NCBI RefSeq assembly: GCF_001718315.1
Contig: NZ_CP013363.1
Coordinates: 1,922,001 to 1,986,000 of the forward strand
Direction: 5' to 3'
Length of the DNA stretch: 64,000 nt
DNA from: Burkholderia diffusa
GTDB lineage: Bacteria > Pseudomonadota > Gammaproteobacteria > Burkholderiales > Burkholderiaceae
Below are positions 53,211 to 62,929 of the stretch, piece by piece. The stretch's first letter is position 1. Every line of letters starts with the position of its first letter. Below the pieces are notes generated by a model that saw only the letters and a list, made by a program, of their open reading frames with translations, was not told the DNA's origin and did no database searches. Made by a program: the position numbers and the translations under genes.

Positions 53211-53513
53211 ATGAAATCGCTCGTTTCCGCAGTTGTTGCCGCTGTCGCCCTGTCCGCTTCGTTCGGCGCTTTCGCACAAAGCACCGTGACCCGCGCACAG
53301 GTCCGCAACGAACTGGTTCAGCTCGAACAAGCCGGCTACAAGCCGGGTCTGGCGAGCCCGTACTACCCGAACGACATCCAGTCGGCGGAAGCGCGTGTTC
53401 ATGGTGCCGACGCCAGCGGCTACGGCGCGCAACCGGCTCCGGTCGTCCATTCGGGCGCCCCGGCTGCCGCAGCGTCGTCGAACGCCCGCGACTCGGTCTT
53501 CTTCGGCCAGTAA
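53211..53513 (+). CDS. DUF4148 secreted small protein
   Basis: 100 residues: signal peptide (1-22, 'GAFA'), then 'VTRAQVRNELVQLEQAGYKPG...YYPNDIQSAEARV', the DUF4148 pattern of short periplasmic Burkholderia proteins. Role unknown. CGGAGG lies about six bases upstream of the ATG, and two terminators follow, so it is a compact monocistronic gene. Confidence 0.88.
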   Translation: MKSLVSAVVAAVALSASFGAFAQSTVTRAQVRNELVQLEQAGYKPGLASPYYPNDIQSAEARVHGADASGYGAQPAPVVHSGAPAAAASSNARDSVFFGQ

Positions 53514-53564
53514 GCCGATGCGCCCCGGCGGGCGCACGCGCACCGCGCAACGAAGCTGTACCCG

Positions 53565-53596
53565 GACGAGCCCCTGATGCGGGCTCGTCTTTTTTG
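53565..53596 (+). terminator. Rho-independent terminator of DUF4148 gene
   Basis: GACGAGCCC (53565-53573) and GGGCTCGTC (53581-53589) with a 7-base loop, followed by TTTTTT, 50 bases after the stop codon. Confidence 0.93.
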
Positions 53597-53634
53597 TGAA
53601 ACGCATACCTCCGCCACCCGGCAGCGGGTGGCTT

Positions 53635-53664
53635 CGCCCGGGCGCGTTGCGTCCGGGCGCTTTT
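53635..53664 (+). terminator. Second terminator-like hairpin downstream of DUF4148 gene
   Basis: CGCCCGG (53635-53641) and CCGGGCG (53653-53659), then CTTTTT. A further hairpin (CCACCC/GGGTGG, about 53614-53630) lies between the two terminators. It may back up the first terminator and separate the DUF4148 transcript from the opposing carnitine operon. Confidence 0.7.
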
Positions 53665-53703
53665 TCCGCGGCGAGGTATGCGTCGCGATGCCGTATGCGC
53701 CGG

Positions 53704-54891
53704 TCAACGCCCGTCGGCTGCCGCACGCGACAGCACACGCCAGCGCGACAGCAATTCGTCGCGATCGACGTAGCAGCCCTGCAGATGCCGGCGGCCCGTC
53801 GACGGATCGAACTCGGTGCGCGCGTGCAGCACGCGCCGGTTGTCGAACGCCCACATGTCGCCCGCCCGCAGCCGGCGCTGCACCCGGAAGCGCGGCTCGC
53901 GCGCGAGCGCGAGAAACCGCCGGTACGCGCGATAGATGGCCGCGACCGATCCGGCCGGCGCATCGAGCGGCCCGCGCAGGAAGTTCGCGACGCGCACTTC
54001 CGTCACGTTGCCGCGTGCATCGAGCCCGATCACCGGCGCCGAACACCGGTAATCGCTGTTCGCGCTCTTGTTCCAGAACTCGAACGGCGTCGAGGCAAGG
54101 TGTTCGAAATCGGCCGGATAGTCGCGCCGCAGCGCATCCGCGAGCGCAAAGCCGTCAAGGAAAATGCTGTCTCCGCCCGTTGCGTCGTTCGCGAGGCAAT
54201 GCAGGAACTGCACGCCCGGCTGCAATTCACGCGTCGGCAGGTCGGTGTGCGGCGGCAGGTTGAGCGACGTATAGGCATTGCTGTCCGGTCGCGGCTTCGA
54301 CTCGACATCGAACAGCACGCCGAAATTGCTTTCGCGGATCAGGCCAACACGGCGCGCGATCTCGTCGACCCGGCCAGGTTCGGCCGGCACACCCTCGACG
54401 AGCGTCAAACCAGTGCGCTGCAACGCGGCGAGCCACCCGCGCAACGTACCGTCGTCCTCCATCACGTCGCGCCACGCGAACACGCCGATCGCCGTCGCAT
54501 CGTCGCCAGCCCACACGTGCCGCCCGTGCGCGGCCTGGCGTTCGGCGCGCGACGCATCGTCGTATGCATGCGCGCGCAACCATCCCGGCGACCAGGTACT
54601 GCGATGCCCGTCGTTCCACTCGACGTGCAGCGCGCCGTCGGTTTCGACATGCACGACGAGCGCCGACAGATCCTCGCGGGCATCGGCGATCTCGAACACC
54701 TGTTCGCGCGTAAGCGCATGCACGCACGCGGAACACGTGCAGTTGTCGCGCAGCCAGTCGAAGTGAAACGGCGATCGTCGCGTGTCGCTCCACTCGATCT
54801 CCACCGCTCCATCGCCGATCGTCGCCGCCGCAATGGACACGTCGGCGGAAAAGGTCCGCCAGTCCTCGATACGGTGTTGCGCTGCCTGCAT
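53704..54891 (-). CDS. Gamma-butyrobetaine dioxygenase (BBOX-like)
   Basis: 395 residues. N-terminal DUF971-like domain with zinc-type cluster 'CTCSACVH' (Cys51, Cys53, Cys56, His58), then a TauD/CAS-like 2-oxoglutarate, Fe(II) dioxygenase with HxD 'HTD' (215-217), distal His356 ('VLHART') and Arg near 367. This two-domain layout is that of gamma-butyrobetaine hydroxylase, which makes L-carnitine. Last gene of the carnitine operon, so the operon could also use butyrobetaine. Confidence 0.88.
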   Translation of the reverse strand: MQAAQHRIEDWRTFSADVSIAAATIGDGAVEIEWSDTRRSPFHFDWLRDNCTCSACVHALTREQVFEIADAREDLSALVVHVETDGALHVEWNDGHRSTWSPGWLRAHAYDDASRAERQAAHGRHVWAGDDATAIGVFAWRDVMEDDGTLRGWLAALQRTGLTLVEGVPAEPGRVDEIARRVGLIRESNFGVLFDVESKPRPDSNAYTSLNLPPHTDLPTRELQPGVQFLHCLANDATGGDSIFLDGFALADALRRDYPADFEHLASTPFEFWNKSANSDYRCSAPVIGLDARGNVTEVRVANFLRGPLDAPAGSVAAIYRAYRRFLALAREPRFRVQRRLRAGDMWAFDNRRVLHARTEFDPSTGRRHLQGCYVDRDELLSRWRVLSRAAADGR

Positions 54892-54913
54892 CGTTGCCTC
54901 CCGGAAACGCCCG

Positions 54914-55870
54914 CTACGCGTGTGGTGCGAGCAGAAACCCGCCGATCATCCGGTGCATCCGCGCCGCCTGCGGGCTCGTTCCGAGCGCGCGCCAGCAGCC
55001 ATGCACCAGCCCCTGTCCCCTCCAGTAACGCGCGGCGCCGCCGGCCGCAAGAATGCATTCGACATAGACGCGCGCGTCGTCGCGCAGCGGATCGTGTTCG
55101 GCGCCGATCGCGAGCACGGGCGGCAACCCGTCGAAGCATGACGCCGCGAGCGGCACCGATGCGCGCAGCAGCGGATCGTCGTTCAATGCGGGTTCGTCCG
55201 CGTCGCCCCAATACAGCGCGCGATAGCGATGAACGTCGTCGAGCGTCAGCATCGGCGCGTGCGCTTCCGTCTCGCGCGCCGGCGATTGCGGTTCGATGCC
55301 GAGCATCGGATACACGAGTGCGATCCCGTCGATGCCGCCTTCGCCCGCATCACGCAACGCGGTCGCGACGGCCGCCGCGAGATTGCCGCCCGCGCTGTCA
55401 CCCGCGAGCGTCAGCGGTCGTGCGCACGAGCCGAATGGCCAGCCCGCCGCGTCGCGCGCGGCACGCGTGACGGCCAGGCAATCCTCGAGCGCGGCTGGTG
55501 CGCGGTGTTCGGGCGCGAGCCGATAGTCGACCGCGATCACGGCAAGCCGCGTGTCGGCCGCCAGTTGCGCGGTAATCAGCGCGTGGCTGTCGAGCGAGCC
55601 GACGACGAAACCGCCGCCATGAAAGAACAGCACGGTGCCGCGCGGCTCGCCCAGCGCGGGCGCGAAGCGCCGTAGCGCGATCGCGCGTCCGTCCGGTGCA
55701 TGCCACACGGCGTCCTGCTGCACGATGCCGGCCGGCAGGTCGGCGGGCGTCCATGCGGCCGCGAAGCGATCGTAGACGCGGCGTTGCTCGACGGGCGAGC
55801 GCGCCGCCGCATCGGCCGGATACCACGCGTCGACAGCGGCAACGAACGCCGCGATTTCCGGTTCGAGCAT
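54914..55870 (-). CDS. Alpha/beta hydrolase of hormone-sensitive-lipase family
   Basis: 318 residues with HGGGF oxyanion motif (84-88) and nucleophile Ser159 in GDSAGG (157-162); Asp and His of the triad in 'GAEHDPLRDD' and 'GLVHGCW'. Probable esterase. Placed between the thioesterase and dioxygenase genes of the carnitine operon (22 and 43 bases), it may hydrolyse acyl- or O-acetyl-carnitine; inferred from context only. Confidence 0.88.
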   Translation of the reverse strand: MLEPEIAAFVAAVDAWYPADAAARSPVEQRRVYDRFAAAWTPADLPAGIVQQDAVWHAPDGRAIALRRFAPALGEPRGTVLFFHGGGFVVGSLDSHALITAQLAADTRLAVIAVDYRLAPEHRAPAALEDCLAVTRAARDAAGWPFGSCARPLTLAGDSAGGNLAAAVATALRDAGEGGIDGIALVYPMLGIEPQSPARETEAHAPMLTLDDVHRYRALYWGDADEPALNDDPLLRASVPLAASCFDGLPPVLAIGAEHDPLRDDARVYVECILAAGGAARYWRGQGLVHGCWRALGTSPQAARMHRMIGGFLLAPHA

Positions 55871-55913
55871 CGTATGCGCTCCGCGGTCGAAGGTCGAAAG
55901 TTGAACGTCGCTG

Positions 55914-56399
55914 CTAGCGACGCGGCAGTCCGATCACGCGCCCCGCATACGCAGGCGCCGCGCAGTCGCGCTGCAACGCGTGCAGTTCGGCCACGCGCGC
56001 GGCGACGTCGTCATCGAACGGCGCCGACTTCGCGCCGCCGCGCGTATCGACGTGCAGCAGCATCTGCTCGCTCGCCGACACCGCGCCTTCATGGCCGTCC
56101 GCAAACAGCTCGAGGTACAGGTGCAGCCGCTTCGCGTCATGCGCGAATACCCGCGCGTCGACGCGCACGCGCGTGCCCTCCTTGATCTCCTGCAGATAGT
56201 TCACGTGCGCTTCGAGCGTATAGACCGAGCGGCCCCGCTCGCGACGCGCGGCGTCGTCGAGACCGATGCGGTCGAGCAGCGCATCGGTCGCGAAGCTGAA
56301 GATCAGCAGATAGAACGCGTCGCGCAAATGGCCGTTGTAGTCGACCCACTCGGGCCGCACGACGTCGTGATAAATCGTCAGCGGGGTATCGCCGGTCAT
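55914..56399 (-). CDS. Hotdog-fold thioesterase (betainyl-CoA thioesterase-like)
   Basis: 161 residues, 4HBT hotdog fold: 'VRPEWVDYNGHLRDAFYLLIF' holds the catalytic Asp/Asn-Gly region, 'YTLEAHVNYLQEIKEGTRVRV' the central strand. In Pseudomonas carnitine clusters the CdhB-type thioesterase releases glycine betaine from betainyl-CoA. Seven bases after the carnitine dehydrogenase start side, so tightly coupled. Confidence 0.85.
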   Translation of the reverse strand: MTGDTPLTIYHDVVRPEWVDYNGHLRDAFYLLIFSFATDALLDRIGLDDAARRERGRSVYTLEAHVNYLQEIKEGTRVRVDARVFAHDAKRLHLYLELFADGHEGAVSASEQMLLHVDTRGGAKSAPFDDDVAARVAELHALQRDCAAPAYAGRVIGLPRR

Positions 56400-56405
56400 G
56401 TTCGT

Positions 56406-57371
56406 TCAGTCCTCGAATCGCATCCCGTGCCGCGCCTTCACCGCGGCGATCGCCTTCAGCACCTCGGTGATGCACTCGTCGCGATAGCGTTCGAGTTCCT
56501 TGATGCTGCGCGTGCCCTGCTGCTCGCTCGTGCCTTCGACGACGCTGTCGATCAGTTCGTCGGTTAGCTTCGGCGCGACCAGCTTCGTCCATGGCAGTTC
56601 GAGCGCGGGGCCGAACTGCTGCATGAAGTGTCGCATGCCGGCGTCGCCGCCGGCCAGCGTATAGGTCAGGAACGTGCCCATGAACGACCAGCGGATGCCT
56701 GCGCCGAAGCGGATCGCATCGTCGATCTCGCCGGTCGTCGCGACGCCTTCGTTGACGAGATGCAGCGCCTCGCGCCACAGCGCTTCGAGCAGCCGGTCCG
56801 CGATGAAGCCCGGCACCTCCTTGCGCACGTGCAGCGGCCGCATGCCGAGCTTGCGATAGATCGCCATCGCCGCCTCGACCGCTTCCGGCGACGTGCGCGC
56901 GCCACCGAGCACCTCGACGAGCGGCAGCAGGTAGACCGGATTGAACGGATGGCCGACCACGCAGCGCTCCGGGTGCGTCGCACGCGCGTAGAAGTCGGTC
57001 GGCAGCAGCCCCGACGTCGACGACGCGATGATCGCGTCGGGCTTCGCCGCGCGGCTGATCTGTTCGTGCAGCTCGAGCTTCAGCGTCTCGCGCTCGGGAG
57101 CGCTCTCCTGGATGAAGTCCGCGTCGGCGACGCAGGCCTCGATCGTCGACTCGAAGCGCAGCCGCGCGGGATCGGCGCCCGTCGCGAGGCCGACGCGTTC
57201 GAGCGCGGGCCATGCGTTCGCGACGTTCGCCCGCAACCTCTCCTCCGCGCCCGGCGCCGGATCCCACACGACCACGTCGAGTCCGTGCGCGAGCGCACGG
57301 CAAATCCATCCGCTGCCGATCACGCCGGTGCCGATCGCGGCGAACGTCCTGATGTCGGTCTTCACTGCCAT
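56406..57371 (-). CDS. L-carnitine dehydrogenase (3-hydroxyacyl-CoA dehydrogenase family)
   Basis: 321 residues. NAD motif '[19 protein letters not shown]' (11-29) and '[17 protein letters not shown]' typical of the L-carnitine dehydrogenase branch. Oxidises L-carnitine to 3-dehydrocarnitine. Next gene upstream is the BKACE enzyme that consumes this product. Confidence 0.9.
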   Translation of the reverse strand: MAVKTDIRTFAAIGTGVIGSGWICRALAHGLDVVVWDPAPGAEERLRANVANAWPALERVGLATGADPARLRFESTIEACVADADFIQESAPERETLKLELHEQISRAAKPDAIIASSTSGLLPTDFYARATHPERCVVGHPFNPVYLLPLVEVLGGARTSPEAVEAAMAIYRKLGMRPLHVRKEVPGFIADRLLEALWREALHLVNEGVATTGEIDDAIRFGAGIRWSFMGTFLTYTLAGGDAGMRHFMQQFGPALELPWTKLVAPKLTDELIDSVVEGTSEQQGTRSIKELERYRDECITEVLKAIAAVKARHGMRFED

Positions 57372-57458
57372 GTCAACGCATCCTTCAAATCGAGGGAAAT
57401 CGGACGGCGGCCGCGCACGTGCGCGCCGCCATATTGAATCGGAATCCGCCGTGAAAAC

Positions 57459-58388
57459 TCACGCGAATTCGGTCGCCGCGCGGCGTTCGAGCGGACGCTC
57501 GCCGCGCGCCGGCAGGCCGAGCTTGCGACGTCCTTCGGCCGGCGTCAGCACGCGGCCGCCAAGGCGTTCGACGATTTCGCGCGCGCGCTCGACGAGCGTG
57601 CCGTTGGTCGCGTGCACGCCGCGATCGAGCCAGATGTTGTCTTCGAGACCGACGCGCACATGACCGCCGAGCAGCATCGCCTGCGCGACCATCGGCATCT
57701 GCATGCGGCCGATCCCGAAGCCGGCCCAGTGCGCGCCCGGCGGCAGGTTGTCGACCATCGCCTTCATCGTGCCGGTGTCGGCCGGCGCGCCCCATGGAAT
57801 GCCGAGACACAGCTGGAACAGCGGCGGATCGTCGAGCAACCCTTCCTTCAGCAACTGCTTCGCGAACCACAGATGGCCCGTATCGAAGATTTCCAGCTCC
57901 GGCTTCACGCCGAGTTCCTGGATGCGCTTCGCGCCGGCGCGCAGTTGCGCGGGCGTCGACACGTAGATGTAGTCGCCGTCGCCGAAATTCAGCGTGCCGC
58001 AGTCGAGTGTGCAGATCTCCGGCAGCAGTTCCTCGACGTGCGCGAGACGCGTGAGCCCGCCGACGAGATCGGTGCCCTTGCCGAAGCGCATCGGATCCTC
58101 GCCCGGGCCGATCTCCAGATCGCCGCCCATGCCGGCCGTCAGGTTGATGATCACGTCGACGTCGGCCGAGCGGATCCGGTCGACCACTTCGCGGTACAGG
58201 TTCGGGTCGCGGCTGCCGCGGCCCGTCTGCGGGTCGCGCACGTGGCAGTGCGCAACCGTCGCGCCGGCCTTCGCCGCTTCGATCGCGGCGGCCGCGATTT
58301 CCTTCGGCGTGACCGGAATCGCCGGATGCTTGCCGACCGTATCGCCCGCGCCGGTGACCGCGCAGGTGATGATGACTTCGTTGTTCAT
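57459..58388 (-). CDS. BKACE-family dehydrocarnitine cleavage enzyme (CdhC-like)
   Basis: 309 residues starting [17 protein letters not shown], the beta-keto acid cleavage enzyme (DUF849) signature with '[13 protein letters not shown]' (His metal ligands). It condenses 3-dehydrocarnitine with acetyl-CoA to give betainyl-CoA and acetoacetate. Order with the dehydrogenase and thioesterase is the cdhC-A-B arrangement of Pseudomonas. Confidence 0.9.
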   Translation of the reverse strand: MNNEVIITCAVTGAGDTVGKHPAIPVTPKEIAAAAIEAAKAGATVAHCHVRDPQTGRGSRDPNLYREVVDRIRSADVDVIINLTAGMGGDLEIGPGEDPMRFGKGTDLVGGLTRLAHVEELLPEICTLDCGTLNFGDGDYIYVSTPAQLRAGAKRIQELGVKPELEIFDTGHLWFAKQLLKEGLLDDPPLFQLCLGIPWGAPADTGTMKAMVDNLPPGAHWAGFGIGRMQMPMVAQAMLLGGHVRVGLEDNIWLDRGVHATNGTLVERAREIVERLGGRVLTPAEGRRKLGLPARGERPLERRAATEFA

Positions 58389-58492
58389 GCCGTGAGCCCT
58401 CGCTTGATTCGATGTGTGTCGTTCGGTTTCCGTCGTACTACAGATGATTTTTCGCTGCGCGCCGCCGCACGGCGACGGCGCGCGGCCGACCG

Positions 58493-59446
58493 TTACAGGC
58501 CGAGATACGCCTTCACGGCAGGCAGCCCGTCCTTGCCGTCGAACGTCTTGACGCCGGCAAGCCACGCATCGAGCACCTGCGGATTCTTCTTCAGGTACGC
58601 CTTCGCGGCGTCCGACGGTTTCGTCTTGTTCATCACCGACTGCATCAGCTGGTTCTCGAGCTGCGTCGTGAAGCGCAGGTTCTCGACGAGCTTGCCCGCG
58701 TTCGGGCAGCGCGAGATGAAGTCGGGCGCCGTAAGCGTGTACACGCGCGCTTCGCCATAGTTCGGGCCGAACGCCGCATCGCCGCCGGACAGGTAGTTCA
58801 TGCTGATCTGGATGTTCATCGGATGCGGTTCCCAGCCGAGAAACACGACCCACTTCTTCTCGCGGATCGCGCGCTCGACCGTCACGAGCATCCCGGCCTC
58901 GCTCGATTCGACCAGCTTGAAGCCGCCGAGGCCGTACTGGTTCGTATCGATCATCTTCTGGATCGTCGCGTTCGCGCTGCTGCCCGGCTCGATCCCGTAG
59001 ATCTTGCCGTCGAGCTCCGCGCGGTGTTTCGCGATGTCGTCGAAGGTCTTCAGGCCGGCCTGGTATTCATAGCTCGGCACCGCGAGCGTCGCCTTCGCAC
59101 CGGACAGGTTCGGCGGCTCGACCACGTTGATCGACTTGCTGTCGAGGAACGGCTGGAGCTGCTTTTGCTGCACCGGCCACCAGTAGCCGAGCGAGATGTC
59201 GAGCTGCTTGCTCTTCAGGCCGGCGAACGAGATCGGCACCGATGCGATCGTCGTCGTCGGCTTGTAGCCGAGCCCTTCGAACACCGTCGACGCGAGCGCC
59301 GTGGTGGACGTGATGTCGGTCCAGCCGATATCCGCGAAGCGCACGTTGCGGCAGGTCGCGGCATCCGTTTCGGCGTGCGCCGCGGTCGCGAATGCGCCGG
59401 TCGCCAGCACGGCCGCGACGAACGCGGCGATCTTTGTCGACTTCAT
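58493..59446 (-). CDS. CaiX-like carnitine/betaine ABC transporter binding protein
   Basis: 317 residues from the ATG at 59446, with signal peptide (1-25, 'AHAE'). OpuAC-type fold: '[20 protein letters not shown]', '[11 protein letters not shown]', '[12 protein letters not shown]' supply aromatic residues for a quaternary amine cage. In Pseudomonas CaiX is the carnitine receptor that feeds a betaine transporter encoded elsewhere; here too no permease or ATPase is beside it. Confidence 0.88.
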   Translation of the reverse strand: MKSTKIAAFVAAVLATGAFATAAHAETDAATCRNVRFADIGWTDITSTTALASTVFEGLGYKPTTTIASVPISFAGLKSKQLDISLGYWWPVQQKQLQPFLDSKSINVVEPPNLSGAKATLAVPSYEYQAGLKTFDDIAKHRAELDGKIYGIEPGSSANATIQKMIDTNQYGLGGFKLVESSEAGMLVTVERAIREKKWVVFLGWEPHPMNIQISMNYLSGGDAAFGPNYGEARVYTLTAPDFISRCPNAGKLVENLRFTTQLENQLMQSVMNKTKPSDAAKAYLKKNPQVLDAWLAGVKTFDGKDGLPAVKAYLGL

Positions 59447-60167
59447 GGTTTCTCTCCCGATTGGACCGATGTCCGACGGGTTCGCGGAGTGCGTCCCGGC
59501 CTGCATCGTGGGAGTAAAAGTAACGAGCCATATTGGTGGAAAGACGACCGGCGGCGACCTTTTCTTGACTATTTGCGACTATCGGTGGAAACCACTACGC
59601 TCTGGCAATGGCTTGTGCGGCGGGGGTTTGAGGCGAATTCTCGCGGAGCGGGGTTTGTCCGGATGCGGCGTTCCGGATGCCGGCGGAGCGCGCGTCGACG
59701 GCGATGCCGCTGTGATCTTCGATTAGATGTGGATACGACTTTCGATTAGATGCGGATGCGGACACCCAACACCGGCCCGGTACGCCCGCAGTACATGGCG
59801 TATCCACATCTAATCGAAAACGGCTTTGAGCCCGCCCGGGAGGCTACATCACATTCCCGCCCACAAGTCAATAGGCGGCCCGATGGGAGATCGAACCGGG
59901 TATTCCGAACGCCCCGTTCGCAAAATTCGCATAGCCTCTTTGAAAGGTCCCGCCGCGGCCGGCGCGAACGGCGCGAGCGGAGCATCTTGTCCAGCAGGGT
60001 CCGCCTGTCTCTAGGTCGCCTAAGAACGAGGCATATAAGGCCACAGCCCGCCCAGCGCCTCCCGATCGCCTTGCGTGCCGGCATCGATCCAGCACGCTAC
60101 GACAGCCGCGCTCAATCCCGGGGCGGTCATTCCTGGGGGACGACACTCACTCGGCCTGTACTCGAAG
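59447..60167. other. Gene-free transition region upstream of carnitine operon
   Basis: 721 bases. The part next to 59446 should hold the carnitine-operon promoter. It contains a perfect 18-bp inverted repeat and a partial third copy, then sequence without plausible genes. A stretch near 59885 resembles a tRNA T-loop but has no pairing stem. Confidence 0.4.
59718..59818. repeat. 18-bp perfect inverted repeat with partial third copy
   Basis: TTCGATTAGATGTGGATA (59718-59735) recurs as its exact reverse complement at 59801-59818. A partial direct copy TTCGATTAGATG begins at 59741. The spacer of 65 bases is too long for a terminator. It sits where the base composition and gene content change. Confidence 0.85.
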
Positions 60168-60680
60168 TCATTTGGCTCGCCTTAGCACAACCTCACCCGA
60201 ACCTCCCCCCGATGCTGCAGGCGTGGTCCACCTGAGTTCGTCTCCCGAGAGGACAAACGGCCTGCGCTGCTCAACCCCGTTCCAGTTTGGAAATGTGCTT
60301 GTGTCGATGCGAAAGGTGATGGTTTTGTCTGCTTCGTTGACGACGTACGTACCAAAGTGGGCGATCGAACCTTGCACCACGGCGCGGTATTCCTCTGCAC
60401 TGCCTTTCATGCGATCGTTGGACACATACTTGGGTAGGTCGCTGCGCGAATTCATCAGTGCGTAGTGACCATGGCCGTCAAAAATCACGAGACCGTGCGG
60501 ATTGGGTCCGTACATGGGTGTGCGGCTTCCGTCCGGGCGGACTGTGTCGACCGAGACATATGTCCATGCGCCGGCCAGTTGCTGGTCCACTGACTGTTGA
60601 CTTAACGCAACGCCCGATTGAAGCCCAAGCACCAGAAGCACCCATCGCGAAGCGGTGGTGACGATGTGGATGTGATTCAC
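60168..60680 (-). CDS. Exported lipocalin-like domain protein
   Basis: 170 residues from the GTG at 60680, preceded by AGGAGAGGGG. Signal peptide (about 1-30, 'SGVALSQQS'), then a lipocalin_5-type beta-barrel ('LAGAWTYVSVDTVRPDGSR', 'GLVIFDGHGHYALM', 'FGTYVVNEADKTITFRI'). Binds an unknown hydrophobic or polar small ligand in the periplasm. Lower G+C than the core region. Confidence 0.7.
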   Translation of the reverse strand: MNHIHIVTTASRWVLLVLGLQSGVALSQQSVDQQLAGAWTYVSVDTVRPDGSRTPMYGPNPHGLVIFDGHGHYALMNSRSDLPKYVSNDRMKGSAEEYRAVVQGSIAHFGTYVVNEADKTITFRIDTSTFPNWNGVEQRRPFVLSGDELRWTTPAASGGGSGEVVLRRAK

Positions 60681-61126
60681 GGCCCCTCTCCTCTCGCAAA
60701 GCGACCCATAACGACAAATATAGAATGTCCGCACGGAAGGGTGGAGGCAATCGCCGCCGCTCCGAATGCTCGGTGCACGTGCAAACGTGTCCGCGTTACG
60801 ACCGCGTGCTCTCGCGAAGTACCGGGCCGATACTTGCATCCGCCGGCCATGTGGATTGCCACGGCGAAGTTCAATCCGTCTCTAGACGCCTGCTCAGACA
60901 TTACCCGCTGCGCGTCGACCTGGAGGGTTTCGGGTGCAGCGTGGCCCGGAGTCTGGGCCAATGCGGAATACCATCTGGTCCCGCGCCGCTCATGGCCTAC
61001 AAACGTGGGCCGGGAAAAACGGCGAGAGGCCTTCGTGGTCCAGCAACTCAAGGGCAAGCGAATATTTGCACCGTCATGCCCTGACTACGCAGCTATACGG
61101 GCCAAGTCCACTCCTTCACGTACCCC
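60681..61126. other. Intergenic region in the accessory tail
   Basis: 446 bases without a gene I can support. Frames on both strands are short and their start sites lack ribosome binding sites. Confidence 0.3.
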
Positions 61127-61705
61127 ATGCAATTCAACGCAACTCGAGAAGCCCACGCTGGAACCGTCGACGCACTGGTTTCCTTCATGAGCGATTGCCG
61201 ATTCGGCGCATCAGACCTAACGGGCGCGACTGTCTCGCTCGCGCTCGAATACGCCTATCAGCCTCACCCGCGCTTCTGGCGGGACTTCAACATGGCATTC
61301 CTCGTTCGGGCGCTCACGCTCCGCGTCGCTGATTGGCGCGCCGCCGTCAATAGCGCCGGCCATGTGTCGGGAGGTGCGAAAAGGCTGCTTGCGGACGTCG
61401 AGGATTACGTGCGCGCCAACGCGTTCGACGAAGCGAATGCCGAAATGCTCCGCGCGCTACCGGGTCACATGCGACCCGCGGACGGAGCCGCCGCGCTCGA
61501 CTGGATTTCTGCTCAGTTGGCCAGGAAAGGAATGACGGAGGAACTCGAATTCGCAAGGCGCGACGGCGACGTCTGCGGCGACAGTGCACTCGACGTATTG
61601 CACTGCCTCGAGGAAGCGGCAGGAGGGCGACACATCGAGAGGACCGGGACGCTCGTCGCTCGCGTGTATCGCGATGCAGTCGTAAAAGAACATGTTGCTA
61701 AGTGA
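61127..61705 (+). CDS. Hypothetical helical protein (192 aa)
   Basis: 192 residues, mostly alpha-helical by pattern, Ala-rich, without signal peptide or transmembrane segment. Residues about 15-130 could form a helical bundle ('LSTALEYAYQPHPRFWRDFN'-like amphipathic helices). No family or motif recognised, no Shine-Dalgarno seen. It stands opposite the histidine kinase gene, stops 90 bases apart. Confidence 0.5.
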   Translation: MQFNATREAHAGTVDALVSFMSDCRFGASDLTGATVSLALEYAYQPHPRFWRDFNMAFLVRALTLRVADWRAAVNSAGHVSGGAKRLLADVEDYVRANAFDEANAEMLRALPGHMRPADGAAALDWISAQLARKGMTEELEFARRDGDVCGDSALDVLHCLEEAAGGRHIERTGTLVARVYRDAVVKEHVAK

Positions 61706-61795
61706 GCAACCGGACACTCAGTTCAACGCCTCGGGAAGCGACATGCGGACGGACAGGCGCCAGTTCGTCCGTCGAGTGCCGCTCGGGAGACCTGT

Positions 61796-62929
61796 TCACA
61801 TGCCTCTTGGCAGGCGCACCTCGAATACTGTTTCCGTCGGATCGGACCGCGCGTCAATACGGCCGTGATGTGCCTTCGCGATTTCGCTGGCGATATACAA
61901 GCCGAGCCCCAATCCGGCGTCGTCACCCGCACTTGCCGACTGGCCGGCGCCGCGCTGGAGCGGGTCGAAGATGCGGTCGAGAGTCGGTCCGTCCATGGCC
62001 GGCCCTCTATTCCCGACCTCGACGAGCACTTCCTTGTCGGCCGATACCGCCGTCACTCGCACCGGCGTATCGGGCGTGCCATACCTGATCGCGTTGCTCA
62101 CCAAATTACTCAGCAATTGCTGCATGCGCTGATCGTCCCAGTCCCCCCGGAGGTCGCCGCTTACGTCGACCTCGATTTCCCGATTCGGATGAGCCGCCCG
62201 CAGTTCGTCGACCACATTGGCGAGCACACGTGCGAGATCGACATCGCGCGGAACAACGTTGATGCCCAGCCCGAGCTGGGTTCGATTGAAATCGCAGAGA
62301 TCGTCAAGGAGGCCTTGCATGCGCCCCCCGCTTCTGATCAGCCGGGCGGCGGCCTCCGATACCTCCTCTCCCGCATTGAGCGCCGCCAGATAAGTCGCCG
62401 TGATCTGAATGGTCTGCAGCGGCGTGCGCATGTCGTGACCCAGCATGCCCAACAACAAGTTGCGAGCCTGCTCGACCTGCTCGGTAAAGAAAGCGACTGA
62501 TTCCGCGAGCGCCTGATCGATCGCCTCGTTGAAACGAATCATGTCGTCCATGTGAGGCAACCCCGGCTGGCACTCGTCGATCCACAGGCGCAGCACACTC
62601 GCACGCAACGCCCGATACTCGGCCGCCAGCTGATTGATGTTGAAACCTCTTCGGGCGCGCAGCACGGCATGCGTCTGCGCGGCGGTTTCCGTGGCGTTCA
62701 CCGGCTCGGGCGCGCGCCCGAGCGATTTTTCGTGTTGCTCGTCCCGTGTTTGCGGGGTGCCGATGTCCTTGGCCACGGCCTCCAGGATCTGCCGTGAATG
62801 GTCGCGTAGCGCGAACGAGTCCATGCCCCTTGCGGCCGGTAACAGCGTGGCGGCAAACGCTTCCCACTGCACCAGGATCGACTCCATGTTCCGCACGATG
62901 AAATCAGCTAGTCGCATGTCGCCCCACAT
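61796..62929 (-). CDS. Orphan sensor histidine kinase with RsbRD-like N-terminal domain
   Basis: 377 residues (or 373 from the ATG at 62917). Residues about 10-150 match the RsbRD/RsbR-type N-terminal sensor ('VRNMESILVQWEAFAATLLP'); the H box 'GHDMRTPLQTIQ' has His165; the N box 'LLSNLVSNAIRYG' and the glycine box 'GLGLGLYIASEIAKAHHG' complete the ATPase. No transmembrane segment: cytosolic. No response regulator is adjacent, so its partner is elsewhere. Confidence 0.88.
   Translation of the reverse strand: MWGDMRLADFIVRNMESILVQWEAFAATLLPAARGMDSFALRDHSRQILEAVAKDIGTPQTRDEQHEKSLGRAPEPVNATETAAQTHAVLRARRGFNINQLAAEYRALRASVLRLWIDECQPGLPHMDDMIRFNEAIDQALAESVAFFTEQVEQARNLLLGMLGHDMRTPLQTIQITATYLAALNAGEEVSEAAARLIRSGGRMQGLLDDLCDFNRTQLGLGINVVPRDVDLARVLANVVDELRAAHPNREIEVDVSGDLRGDWDDQRMQQLLSNLVSNAIRYGTPDTPVRVTAVSADKEVLVEVGNRGPAMDGPTLDRIFDPLQRGAGQSASAGDDAGLGLGLYIASEIAKAHHGRIDARSDPTETVFEVRLPRGM

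Noticed and set aside
59880-59905. tRNA-like T-loop sequence on the minus strand (GGTTCGATC)
   Set aside because: The flanking bases do not pair as a T stem and no acceptor or anticodon arm is present. It might be a worn att fragment, but nothing supports that.
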